Virus record (IMG/VR): IMGVR_UViG_3300046747_000672
Span: 49,763 to 113,762 of that record
DNA: 64,000 nucleotides
Strand: one strand, 5' to 3'
DNA from: a virus
In this document: one piece after another, positions 38,090 to 45,344 of the stretch
Layout: the number at the start of each line of letters is the position of its first letter
Numbering within the stretch: the stretch's first letter is position 1
The notes under the pieces: generated by a model
Told to the model about the DNA's origin: nothing
Seen by the model: only the letters and a program-made list of their open reading frames with translations
Database searches by the model: none
Made by a program: the position numbers and the translations under genes

Positions 38090-38815
38090 ATGGACGTGAA
38101 GATCGTGCGGGTTCAAAACGTGCTGGGCGTGCAGGTCGGGCACTTCGACGATGGTGAGCCGAGGATTCGGGACGTGGTCCTGGCGGAGCGGCTTGGGTAC
38201 CAGCGGCCGAGGAAGGTTCGCGACCTCGTCGAGAGGATGCTTCGAGAGAAAAAGCTGAATGATGTCGTAGTTTGCCCCACGGCGGGGCAAACCTCCGGCG
38301 GGCGCCCAGGCTCCGAATACCACCTCACCGAAGCCCAAGCGCTGAAGGTCGCCGCCAAGTCCGAGACGGAGACGGCGGACCAGATCCTCGACCTGCTCAT
38401 CGAAGTGTTTCTGCGGGCGAAGGCGGGGCACGCGGCGGCGACGCCGTTGCCCACCGCGGAGCAGATGCTGGCCATGGTGCGCGCGGCGGTCGAGCAGGCT
38501 CTACCGAAGTTCCTGACTCCCTCTACCGGAGACGGTGTCGTCGGCCGCCAAGAAGGGAAGCTGCTCCGCGCGGCCCTGATGCACGTCGCGGTCATCGACG
38601 CCGACGGCAACCGGCGGATGGCGGTCGGCAGGCGCACGCGTCTCGACAACGAACTGCGCTCTCAACTGGAGTTCTTCGGGAGCTGTCGATCGTGGGACAA
38701 CCTGCCCAGCGCGAAACTCGGAATCGTCAAGGTGCTGTTGCAGAATGCCGAGAAGAAGGCGCGGGACGAGGCGATCCGGCGAAACGAAGCGCGCCAAGGG
38801 CGCTTGTTCCAGTGA
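38090..38815 (+). CDS. Phage antirepressor-like protein
   Basis: 241 residues from ATG at 38090, which has GGAGGAAGG upstream; a GTG at 38066 would couple to the previous stop. The N-terminus (IRDVVLAERLGYQRPRKVRD, LVERMLREKKL, then GGRPGSEYHLTEAQALKVAA, ETADQILDLLIEVF) follows the Rha/Bro-type antirepressor layout. The C-terminal half is a helical domain. It is likely to counteract the repressor, as in other temperate phages. Confidence 0.65.
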   Translation: MDVKIVRVQNVLGVQVGHFDDGEPRIRDVVLAERLGYQRPRKVRDLVERMLREKKLNDVVVCPTAGQTSGGRPGSEYHLTEAQALKVAAKSETETADQILDLLIEVFLRAKAGHAAATPLPTAEQMLAMVRAAVEQALPKFLTPSTGDGVVGRQEGKLLRAALMHVAVIDADGNRRMAVGRRTRLDNELRSQLEFFGSCRSWDNLPSAKLGIVKVLLQNAEKKARDEAIRRNEARQGRLFQ

Positions 38816-39054
38816 TCCCATTGACCCGCATTCGCAAGCGACCGGCGAGGAAGGCGAAGACGATCGCGACGACCGTCCGCCGCGGGTCCGTGATCATGCC
38901 GGCGATTCCTGGAACGGACGTGATCCAGAGCGCGTGCATCGGCGTGGCGGAGCTCATCGGCGACCAGTGCGAAGGGGTGGTGTTCGTTCAGCAGGATCAA
39001 GACGTCTGCTGGCGCGTCACGGTTGAAGTGGATCGGGGCGGAGGAGATGCGTAG
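38812..39054 (+). CDS. Hypothetical basic protein
   Basis: 80 residues from GTG at 38812 (GTGA). Basic first 25 residues (RIRKRPARKAKTIATTVRRG) and a folded remainder with CIGVAELIGDQCEGVVFV. Function unknown. Confidence 0.6.
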   Translation: MIPLTRIRKRPARKAKTIATTVRRGSVIMPAIPGTDVIQSACIGVAELIGDQCEGVVFVQQDQDVCWRVTVEVDRGGGDA

Positions 39055-39165
39055 ATGGCGACGTGGTTCTTAGCGATCAATGTGTCATTTGGACTGTGGG
39101 CCGTAGAGCACACACTCCGCCAGATTCGCAACGAGCTGAAAAGGTTGAACGATGGAAAACGGTAA
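39055..39165 (+). CDS. 36-residue membrane peptide
   Basis: ATG directly after the previous TAG. A short hydrophobic helix (MATWFLAINVSFGLWAVEH) then a basic end (IRNELKRLNDGKR). Overlaps the next gene by 14 bases. A small integral membrane peptide is likely. Confidence 0.5.
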   Translation: MATWFLAINVSFGLWAVEHTLRQIRNELKRLNDGKR

Positions 39166-39358
39166 CGGTAACGGCAACAGCGTGGCAAAGCGGATGTGGT
39201 CGGCGGCAACAACGGACGTCGTGGCGGGCCGAGAGGTCGACCGGCTGGTGTTCTGCGTCGGCTACCTCGCCGGGGAGCTCGACAAGCGGGACGTGGCGAT
39301 CGAGGAATTGCGCGCGGAGATTCGGCGGATGAAGGAAGGGTGCGACGATGGGAAGTAG
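39152..39358 (+). CDS. Small hypothetical protein
   Basis: 68 residues from ATG at 39152. Asn/Gly-rich start (MENGNGNGNS), then helices with EELRAEIRRMKEG. Possibly coiled coil. Function unknown. Confidence 0.6.
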   Translation: MENGNGNGNSVAKRMWSAATTDVVAGREVDRLVFCVGYLAGELDKRDVAIEELRAEIRRMKEGCDDGK

Positions 39359-39572
39359 CTCGTGGAAGATGCTGGGCGAGCACTTTGCAAGGCGCGGCTT
39401 GATTCGGCAGGATTCTGCGGTATTCGAAGAGGACGCCACGGTCGTCCTCGCGGCGGATGTATTGGCGATCATGTGGCTCTGCGACCGGCTCGACGAACTC
39501 GCCAAGCGGAACGAAGAGCTGGAGAAGCGAGTGGATTGGCTGGAGGCGAGCGGCGATGGGTGGAACAAGTAA
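39348..39572 (+). CDS. Small hypothetical coiled-coil protein
   Basis: 74 residues from ATG at 39348, overlapping the previous gene by 11 bases. Residues 45-70 form a charged helix (LDELAKRNEELEKRVDWLEA). Function unknown. Confidence 0.6.
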   Translation: MGSSSWKMLGEHFARRGLIRQDSAVFEEDATVVLAADVLAIMWLCDRLDELAKRNEELEKRVDWLEASGDGWNK

Positions 39573-39591
39573 GCGACGATAGGAGGACGAG

Positions 39592-39924
39592 ATGGGACGG
39601 TGCAAGGACTGCAAGCATTGGGAGGCGGACGGCTTTGCGTCAAGCGGTCCGCCTACTCCAAACCCAAACCACACATGCAACGCACCGAAGATGCTGAATG
39701 GCTACGGGCGCCCTCCGGTGCCAGTTGGTGGCGCGAGAGTCGAGAACGACGAAGGGTGGGCCATCGTCTCGGACGCCGACCTCGTCTGCACACTCTGCGG
39801 CGCGGACGCGCATCTCGCCGCCGATGGGGTCTACCGGCACACGAAGGACGCGCTGCAGGACGCGTCAACCTACTGCGACCGGTACGGCTATCCGATCGAA
39901 GTGCGGAAGAGGGGGGCGGCGTGA
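39592..39924 (+). CDS. Zinc-finger phage protein
   Basis: 110 residues from ATG at 39592 with AGGAGGAC upstream. CKDCKHWEADG, HTCNAPKML and VENDEGWAI resemble small phage proteins with a CKDCxHW start, plus VCTLCGADAH later. A zinc-binding fold is likely. Function unknown. Confidence 0.7.
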   Translation: MGRCKDCKHWEADGFASSGPPTPNPNHTCNAPKMLNGYGRPPVPVGGARVENDEGWAIVSDADLVCTLCGADAHLAADGVYRHTKDALQDASTYCDRYGYPIEVRKRGAA

Positions 39925-40166
39925 AGGAACAGATTTGCATCGGCTTCCGCAAGGGCCACTGGACGGTCGAGGCGCCCGCAGAGCCGGACGAGCGACATCG
40001 CCGCCCGCTCTTGCGCGAGCGGTGGACATGCCGGTGCCGTTGCGGTCACAGCCAAGTGCACAGCGCGAGCTCGTTGCTTTACGACATGTCCGACCGGTCG
40101 GCGTGTCGCTCTTGCGCGATGAAGGATGCGGCGAGGCGGAGAGGGAAGGCGAAGGAGACGACATGA
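39921..40166 (+). CDS. Small zinc-finger protein
   Basis: 81 residues from GTG at 39921 (GTGA). WTCRCRCGHSQVHSAS and ACRSCAMKDAARRR give a zinc ribbon with a basic tail, a layout typical of small phage DNA-binding proteins. Confidence 0.65.
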   Translation: MKEQICIGFRKGHWTVEAPAEPDERHRRPLLRERWTCRCRCGHSQVHSASSLLYDMSDRSACRSCAMKDAARRRGKAKETT

Positions 40167-40423
40167 AAGACGATCGAGAAGACATGAGAGCGAAGCTGCT
40201 GGCGAGACGGGAGCGTGAGGGGCGGCGGGCCACAGAAGGTTTCGCCGAGCCTCCGATGTATCTACCTAGATCTGAATGGATCGATTCCCTATCGCTGGCA
40301 TTCGCAGACGCGATATGTCCAGCGACAGGCCACTTCATTGTCCCGTCGGTGTTGTGCGACGGCGTGACGGACATTGGCCCCATGTTGGAACAATGGTTTC
40401 GCGAGATCGGAGCGAAAGGGTGA
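40163..40423 (+). CDS. Hypothetical protein
   Basis: 86 residues from ATG at 40163 (ATGA). Basic first 25 residues, then SLSLAFADAICPATGHFIVP. Function unknown. Confidence 0.6.
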   Translation: MKDDREDMRAKLLARREREGRRATEGFAEPPMYLPRSEWIDSLSLAFADAICPATGHFIVPSVLCDGVTDIGPMLEQWFREIGAKG

Positions 40424-40566
40424 CCCGCGCGGAAGTGTCCGAGCTCGCGAAAACGATCTTCGTCGAGACGGCGAAGGTCGCGCCGATGAGCGCATGGGCG
40501 TCGCTGGCCGTGGACGCGATGCGGAAGGCGAGAGAATCAGCGAGAGCGAAGGAGAACGGCGGATGA
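40420..40566 (+). CDS. 48-residue hypothetical protein
   Basis: GTG at 40420 (GTGA), stop coupled to the next ATG. Helical (LAKTIFVETAKVAPMSAWAS). Function unknown. Confidence 0.55.
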   Translation: MTRAEVSELAKTIFVETAKVAPMSAWASLAVDAMRKARESARAKENGG

Positions 40567-40802
40567 GGAAGAGAGCGAGCGCGCTTTTGTGTGCGATCGC
40601 AAGGATGCCCGTCGGATGGTCTCTTGCGTTTGGTACCGAGACGGACGAACACGGGGAAGAATTCTTGACCTCGGTCCTGTTCGACGAGAATGGTGACGGA
40701 AATGTGGGCGTGTCAGCTCTCGACGCCAAGACGCTCGAGCGTCTGACGTGCGGCATGCTTCGGCGATGGCTTAAGCAGCGGAAGCCGCCGGAGATGCGAT
40801 GA
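40563..40802 (+). CDS. Hypothetical protein
   Basis: 79 residues from ATG at 40563 (ATGA). Mixed alpha/beta with an acidic loop (ETDEHGEEFLTSVLFDENGD) and a basic C-terminus. Function unknown. Confidence 0.6.
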   Translation: MRKRASALLCAIARMPVGWSLAFGTETDEHGEEFLTSVLFDENGDGNVGVSALDAKTLERLTCGMLRRWLKQRKPPEMR

Positions 40803-41209
40803 AGCGTCGTAAGCCGACCACGGCGGTCCTCGTTGACAAGCTCCTCGCCGCCGAATGCCTGCGACTCAAGCGAGCGCTTCAGCGAGAGGTCCGAGACCAC
40901 AAGGCGACGCAAGCGGCGCTGGAGGGTCTCCGATCGAGATGCGGGCAGTTGCCGGAGCAGCCGCCGATGGGCTGGTCGCCGGACTGGGACGAGGCGCACT
41001 ACGCTCGCGAGGTGAAGGCATTCGACGCGCTCGGCGCTATGCCGCAGGAGGAGCGTGAGCGCTTTGCGGAGATCGTGCAGGTCCTGTCGCTGAACGACAT
41101 CGACGACGGGCTGATGCCGGAGCGGATTCGGAACTGGCCACGGGCGGGAGCGGCGCCGGAAGCGAATGAGACGACGACGGATGCCCCATTGGAGGCGGTA
41201 GACAGATAG
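40799..41209 (+). CDS. Hypothetical helical protein
   Basis: 136 residues from ATG at 40799 (ATGA). Residues 10-60 are a helical basic segment (LVDKLLAAECLRLKRALQRE), then a Trp-containing motif (MGWSPDWDEAHYAREVKAFD). Function unknown. Confidence 0.65.
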   Translation: MKRRKPTTAVLVDKLLAAECLRLKRALQREVRDHKATQAALEGLRSRCGQLPEQPPMGWSPDWDEAHYAREVKAFDALGAMPQEERERFAEIVQVLSLNDIDDGLMPERIRNWPRAGAAPEANETTTDAPLEAVDR

Positions 41210-41273
41210 ACGGGTGTGAATCAAGGTGAAGGGCAGCGAACGGAGCGGGCCGGTCCCGCTCGGATGGTGAGAG

Positions 41274-41567
41274 ATGACGAAGAAGTGGTTCCTGGGGAGG
41301 GAACTGACGGAGCGCGAGGCCTCCCTCCACGCCGACGGGAAATGCATCGTCTGTGGCCGTGGAGCTCATGTGGTTCAGCGCCACGACAAGTCGCAGCGCG
41401 TCGACTTCGAGTGCAACGGCTGCTTCTCTGCGCGCACGAACTACTCGGCGGGCGCGCCGACGGCGAAGAGTTTCGGGGCCGCTGGGGCGTCCGTGGGGCA
41501 CGAGTACCGGCGGAGGCTTGGTTACAGTTCCGGAAGCGGGGGCATGGGTGGACGCGACGAAGAGTAA
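41274..41567 (+). CDS. Zinc-finger hypothetical protein
   Basis: 97 residues from ATG at 41274. GKCIVCGRGAHVVQRHDKSQ and FECNGCFSART form a Cys/His zinc site. The tail is Gly/Ser/Arg-rich. Function unknown. A 258-codon reading from 41216 in another frame overlaps it and is rejected on composition. Confidence 0.7.
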   Translation: MTKKWFLGRELTEREASLHADGKCIVCGRGAHVVQRHDKSQRVDFECNGCFSARTNYSAGAPTAKSFGAAGASVGHEYRRRLGYSSGSGGMGGRDEE

Positions 41568-41603
41568 TCGGAATCGCGAGCTGGTCTCGCGAGGAAGGCA
41601 GTC

Positions 41604-42317
41604 ATGGGCAACAGGAAGCGAGCAGAACGGCACGCGATCGAGGCCTCGGCCACGCATGTCGAGGACACCTACCGGGCGCCACGCAAGGCGGCGTTGCGAC
41701 CTGGGGCGATCAACGAACTGGAACTGTTCTTTGCCAGCGCCGAGTCCACGTTCGGGATGTCGAGCAAGTTTGCCGGTCTCGTCAACATGGCGATGTCGGG
41801 CGGCATGGGCTCTGGCAGAAACCACACCGAGGACGCGACCATCGCGCGGGTGGCGCCGAGCGACAAGCGGGACCGCCCCGTCGAGAGCATGGTGGCCGTG
41901 CACCGTGCGGTCCTTGCGGCGCTGCGGGCCATCGGCGAGCCCCATCGGACGGTACTCTGGGCCGCGCACGACCACTTCGTGTCGCCACCTGAGGTGAAGC
42001 GGGAGCTCAACGTCGTCGCGCGCGTCGCGCTGATGACGCCGGCAGCGTCGAGCGGGTATGCAGAAAGCGGGCGGACGGGCGAGCCGATCGAGCAGTGGCT
42101 TATTCGAGCCTGCTCGCGAGAGGAAGACATCGCCCAGATTGCGAAAGAGGCAGAGGCGATGCTGGACGTTGCCTACAGGGCCTACGCGGCAGCGAGAGAG
42201 CCTGAGCCGGGCCGCAAGGGCGTCGGGGCCTTTCGGAAGCGTGACCGTACTCCGAGGGCGCCCGTGCCACGAAGGTCGGTCTCCGCCGCCTTCGACCCTG
42301 AAGGGTGGCGCCCGTGA
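41604..42317 (+). CDS. Hypothetical protein, possible late regulator
   Basis: 237 residues from ATG at 41604 (GAGGAAGG upstream). Helical, with a segment AVHRAVLAALRAIGEPHRTV then PEVKRELNVVARVALMTPAA that could be an HTH. The C-terminal 50 residues are basic. Its position at the end of the early region, just before the GTGAC-bearing gap, suits a Q-like late activator, but no family is recognised. Confidence 0.6.
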   Translation: MGNRKRAERHAIEASATHVEDTYRAPRKAALRPGAINELELFFASAESTFGMSSKFAGLVNMAMSGGMGSGRNHTEDATIARVAPSDKRDRPVESMVAVHRAVLAALRAIGEPHRTVLWAAHDHFVSPPEVKRELNVVARVALMTPAASSGYAESGRTGEPIEQWLIRACSREEDIAQIAKEAEAMLDVAYRAYAAAREPEPGRKGVGAFRKRDRTPRAPVPRRSVSAAFDPEGWRP

Positions 42318-42583
42318 ATGGTGCCGAACCGCGCGCGCTGGGGGTGCCGCACGAAAAGCCGATCGAGGGATGGAAGAGCATCGCGACGGAGCTCGACGTC
42401 AGCGTCGAGACCGTGCAGCGCCTCGCCAGACGCAACCGGGACCCGCTACCGGTGTGGAAATTCATCCGAACGATCGTCGCGTGGCGATCGGCGATCGAGC
42501 AATGGAAGGCCCGCAACCTGCTCCCGCTCACGACGGCGGACCAGCTGGAGGCTCTCGAAGGCGCCCGCGAGAGCGACGATTAG
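42314..42583 (+). CDS. Small MerR/excisionase-like HTH protein
   Basis: 89 residues from GTG at 42314 (GTGA). GWKSIATELDVSVETVQRLA and PLPVWKFIRTIVAWRSAIEQ match a small winged-HTH such as phage excisionases or MerR DNA-binding domains. A role in early or late switching is possible. Confidence 0.65.
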   Translation: MNGAEPRALGVPHEKPIEGWKSIATELDVSVETVQRLARRNRDPLPVWKFIRTIVAWRSAIEQWKARNLLPLTTADQLEALEGARESDD

Positions 42584-42680
42584 CGGTCGAGTGACGTGTC
42601 ACGTAGCCAGGACACTCAAAAACAAGGGAAGCGCGTGACACGACGAGACAGAACGAAGTGTCTAGTCAACGGGCGCAGAC
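42584..42680. promoter_or_regulatory. Intergenic region with GTGAC inverted repeats
   Basis: GTGACGTGTCAC (42591-42602) uses the same GTGAC/GTCAC words as the candidate origin. A second 8-bp inverted repeat pairs GTGTCACG (42596-42603) with CGTGACAC (42634-42641). No Shine-Dalgarno sequence precedes the ATG at 42681. The region is a candidate promoter or regulator target before the late genes. No promoter boxes were recognised. Confidence 0.4.
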
Positions 42681-43097
42681 ATGCCCATTCTTAGTTCACG
42701 CTCGCGCCTGTGTGCACGTCCCCAGAAGGGCGACGGCGAACTGAAACCGAGCCAAGCCCGGAGAGCGGCTACGCGCCGCCCGGGCAAACATAACGTGGAC
42801 AGCGAAGCCGACAAGCCAACGGGGCAGACGCTCCGGCGTCTCCGCCCCCCCGCGTCATCTCCGCCGAAGCAAGAGCGCCCCGTGCCACCCCTGTCGGAAC
42901 CACCGATCGCGTGGGTGCGGAAGACGAACCGCGAGCTCTACGACTGCTGGATCACGCGGATCGACGCCGTCGACGCCCTGCGACTCGTGCCGGACACGAC
43001 GGCAACGAAGCGGGCGCGAGAGACGGCACGCGAGGCGCTCCAGGACGCGGCGGACGAACTGACTGCGCGCATCCGGCAGAGCTTGCGGGATGCGTAG
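42681..43097 (+). CDS. Hypothetical protein
   Basis: 138 residues from ATG at 42681. The first 70 residues are basic and low-complexity. The C-terminal half (LYDCWITRIDAVDALRLVPD, ARETAREALQDAADELTARI) is a convincing helical domain. The true start may lie further in. Function unknown. Confidence 0.5.
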   Translation: MPILSSRSRLCARPQKGDGELKPSQARRAATRRPGKHNVDSEADKPTGQTLRRLRPPASSPPKQERPVPPLSEPPIAWVRKTNRELYDCWITRIDAVDALRLVPDTTATKRARETAREALQDAADELTARIRQSLRDA

Positions 43098-43404
43098 GAG
43101 CAGCGTGAACGACTCAGCAATCATGCCGACAGGAATCGATCCGATCTGGGTCGCGCCAGGTGTCGTGCTCGGCACGCACGAGACGAACTGCACCGTCCCC
43201 TTCATCGAAGGCTGGCCCATCGCGGGCTTGCAGCCGATCGATCCGCGGCTCTACTCGCCGTACATGCCCGCCCCGTCCGCCGACGTACTCCTCCACGCGA
43301 AGACTCGTCTCGCTGAACTCGACAGAGAACTCGACGCGTTCGAAGCCAAGCGCACGGAAGCGGAGATGCTCCGGCGGATGATCGCGGCGGCGGAGTCGAA
43401 GTGA
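43090..43404 (+). CDS. Hypothetical protein
   Basis: 104 residues from ATG at 43090; GTG 43105 (AGGAG before it) is an alternative. It has PIWVAPGVVLGTHETNCTVP and then a helical C-terminus (TRLAELDRELDAFEAKRTEA). Function unknown. Confidence 0.6.
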   Translation: MRRSSVNDSAIMPTGIDPIWVAPGVVLGTHETNCTVPFIEGWPIAGLQPIDPRLYSPYMPAPSADVLLHAKTRLAELDRELDAFEAKRTEAEMLRRMIAAAESK

Positions 43405-43601
43405 CCATGGACCAGCAAGAACACATCGCCCAATTCTTCGCGTTCGCGCACCTCCCTCCGGTGCTCCAGGACGTATCCCGTCCGTTCAGCGAGCTCGCCG
43501 ACAAGATCCTTCAGCTCCCCCGAAACCCGGAGCGTACAGTCGCTCTCCGGAAGTTGCTGGAGTCGAAGGACGCTGCGGTGCGCGCCGCGCTTGCCAAATG
43601 A
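43401..43601 (+). CDS. Acb2/Tad1-hairpin domain protein (putative anti-CBASS/Thoeris sponge)
   Basis: 66 residues from GTG at 43401 (GTGA). The helical hairpin LPPVLQDVSRPFSELADKIL then LPRNPERTVALRKLLESKDA with AVRAALAK follows the short family that includes phage Acb2 and Tad1, proteins that sequester cyclic nucleotides or gcADPR made by host CBASS and Thoeris defence. Binding residues cannot be verified by eye. Positioned just before the late genes, where such proteins often occur. Confidence 0.6.
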   Translation: MTMDQQEHIAQFFAFAHLPPVLQDVSRPFSELADKILQLPRNPERTVALRKLLESKDAAVRAALAK

Positions 43602-44065
43602 ACCCCATCACCCGCCGCTCCACCTTCCTCGGCACGCTCGGCCTCGCCTTCGCTGGTCTCGTCCCGGCTGCGTGGGCTGGCGACCGAAAGAAAGCGGACG
43701 CGATCGCTGCCTCGGAGCCTGACGGTGATGCGCTCACCTGGCCTTCTTCGGGTAGCGTCAGATTTCAGGATTGCCACATCGAGGCGATCTACGATGCCGA
43801 GGAAGTTGAGCGCGCGATCGCTGCCGGCGGCTCGCTCAATGGCGCGTACGTAAGACTCACCAGACCGATTCGCGTGCGCGCCGGGCAACGGCTCGCGATG
43901 CGCGGCTGCGACGTGAAATTCGGCGGACCGTGCGCCATCATCATGCTCGATCCGAGCGCCTCCGTGTCTTTGAACGACTGCAACATCGAAAGCGGTCGCG
44001 GGGGCGAAACCCCGCTGGGTGTCATCGCTGGGATGTTCGACGGGGAAGCCCGAAGACTTATCTGA
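43598..44065 (+). CDS. Tat-signal exported beta-helix-like protein
   Basis: 155 residues from ATG at 43598 (ATGA). The N-terminus has a twin-arginine motif (TRRSTFLGTLGLAF) and an AWA cleavage site near residue 27. The mature part has repeated short beta segments (FQDCHIEAIYDAEEVER, then MRGCDVKFGGPC, SVSLNDCNIESG) resembling a parallel beta-helix. A phage gene exported through the host Tat system is unusual. Function unknown. Confidence 0.6.
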   Translation: MNPITRRSTFLGTLGLAFAGLVPAAWAGDRKKADAIAASEPDGDALTWPSSGSVRFQDCHIEAIYDAEEVERAIAAGGSLNGAYVRLTRPIRVRAGQRLAMRGCDVKFGGPCAIIMLDPSASVSLNDCNIESGRGGETPLGVIAGMFDGEARRLI

Positions 44066-44066
44066 C

Positions 44067-44261
44067 GTGACCCAGCGGCCTCCCAAGCTCCGCAGAATCG
44101 ATTCCCCGTCCGCGGACGTCGTGCGTCTCATCCCGAGGCTAGCAAAGCCCGCTGAGAGCCGCCCAGGCGGCGGAACGCTCATCGCGGTCCCCTTCGGCGC
44201 TGGCCCTACCCGGTCAGAGCGCCGCGGACTCGCGAGAGCGCGCAAACGCAACACCAAGTGA
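44067..44261 (+). CDS. Small basic hypothetical protein
   Basis: 64 residues from GTG at 44067. Basic, with GTLIAVPFGAGPTRSERRGL. Function unknown. Coupled to the next gene (GTGA). Confidence 0.55.
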   Translation: MTQRPPKLRRIDSPSADVVRLIPRLAKPAESRPGGGTLIAVPFGAGPTRSERRGLARARKRNTK

Positions 44262-44422
44262 TTCGACGCCCCGACGACCGAACGATAGCCCAGCGGACCG
44301 CCAAAGCAGCCGACCTCGTCAGGATGGTGGCGCGGCTGAACGATGGGCCGGTGGGGAGCACGAGCGCGGAGATTCAGACGGTGCGACGGCAGGAAGAGCG
44401 AAGGCGGGGTCGGAAGCCATGA
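44258..44422 (+). CDS. Small basic hypothetical protein
   Basis: 54 residues from GTG at 44258 (GTGA) ending in an ATGA overlap. Basic helices (KAADLVRMVARLNDGP, then RRQEERRRGRKP). Function unknown. Confidence 0.55.
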   Translation: MIRRPDDRTIAQRTAKAADLVRMVARLNDGPVGSTSAEIQTVRRQEERRRGRKP

Positions 44423-44715
44423 GGATCACGGCCTCCGGCAGGCGGACGTCCGGGCGAATCGTCTTCACAGCGGGTTTCGGCATGTCGGCATCGGTCGACT
44501 TCACCGAGGCCGACTCAGCGAATGAGATCGCGACAAGGATCGTCGATGCGCTGAACGCCCTCCCGATGCCCGTACCGGCGAGTGAGCGTCCGGTGTTCGA
44601 GGTCGAGGCCGATGGCTCAACGGTGAGCCAGGTGCGACCGCCGGTGACCCCGGCGACGATTCGAGCGTTGGTTTTCGCCGACCTCGGCAAGTACGGGAAC
44701 GTGGGCGGGACGTAA
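44419..44715 (+). CDS. Hypothetical protein
   Basis: 98 residues from ATG at 44419 (ATGA). Alpha/beta pattern (RIVFTAGFGMSASVDFTEAD, NEIATRIVDALNALPMPV). Function unknown. Confidence 0.6.
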   Translation: MRITASGRRTSGRIVFTAGFGMSASVDFTEADSANEIATRIVDALNALPMPVPASERPVFEVEADGSTVSQVRPPVTPATIRALVFADLGKYGNVGGT

Positions 44716-44722
44716 GGCACGC

Positions 44723-44818
44723 ATGATGAACTTCGGTCTCCCCGGCTACCGCAAGCGGTTCCTGGGGCCGGTGATGTGGGCGTACTTGGCGATTCGGGTG
44801 ACGAGGGACGCGGCCTGA
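44723..44818 (+). CDS. 31-residue hypothetical peptide
   Basis: ATGATG start, product with MNFGLPGYRKRFLGPVMWAY, partly hydrophobic. An alternative frame (GTG 44776 to stop 44913, 45 residues ending GGMAAAGLVKSGKQ) overlaps it. Which, if either, is translated cannot be decided here. Confidence 0.35.
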   Translation: MMNFGLPGYRKRFLGPVMWAYLAIRVTRDAA

Positions 44819-44913
44819 GCGCGTCAGGCGACCCGAAGGCTGCTGCGGCTGCGCAGGCGACGCCGCTCGGTGGGATGGCGGCGGCGGGGCTGGTGAAGAG
44901 CGGGAAGCAGTAG

Positions 44914-45095
44914 TCGCTCTCCTCTGCTGCGGTCGATGTCTGTAACCGCAGGCGCGATCCCAGATCAGGGTCATCGCGCGAATGTGTCAAGTGAAGTTTG
45001 CCGAGAGCGAAGAGTAATTCGGTAGACGCGAGTGTCAGTGGCGCGAAAGCGCACCGCAACGGGACGACGCCGGTAACGGTCGAAGGCGGTAGCGA
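44914..45095. other. 182-base spacer before late gene block
   Basis: No convincing frame lies in this stretch. It contains short inverted elements such as GGCGCGAAAGCGC near 45039 but no consensus promoter, tRNA or terminator. It could hold the late-gene promoter, given that structural genes begin just downstream. Confidence 0.35.
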
Positions 45096-45335
45096 ATGCG
45101 TGGAAAGGCTTTTGAGATCGGCGGCCAGGTCGGTGGCGTGACCGAGATCCAAGAAGACGGCAGTCACATCGAGAAGCCGGTGTGCACTCCCATGATCTAC
45201 GGGGGTCCTCCCCGGTACTGGGTCTACTGGCACATCAAGAACGGCTACGAGAAGGCCGTCGAAGTTGGACGCGAGGAATTCGAAGCAATCCGGAGGGACT
45301 GCCCGGAGTTGCACTGGGCGTCCGTCGGGCCGTAG
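45096..45335 (+). CDS. Hypothetical protein
   Basis: 79 residues from ATG at 45096. It has IYGGPPRYWVYWHIKNGYEK and EEFEAIRRDCPELHW, typical of a small folded protein. First gene of the packaging block. Function unknown. Confidence 0.65.
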   Translation: MRGKAFEIGGQVGGVTEIQEDGSHIEKPVCTPMIYGGPPRYWVYWHIKNGYEKAVEVGREEFEAIRRDCPELHWASVGP

Positions 45336-45344
45336 GTCGTCGAC

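Noticed and set aside
41216-41992. A 258-codon plus-strand frame
   Set aside because: Overlaps two real genes (41274 and 41604) in another frame; Arg/Gly-rich, and contains no recognisable motif.
44776-44913. 45-codon GTG frame overlapping 44723-44818
   Set aside because: Only a weak ribosome site; noted as an alternative but not listed as a gene.
44914-45095. Possible tRNA or small RNA in the spacer
   Set aside because: No cloverleaf, no T-loop-like GGTTCGA and no terminator. It is described only as a spacer.
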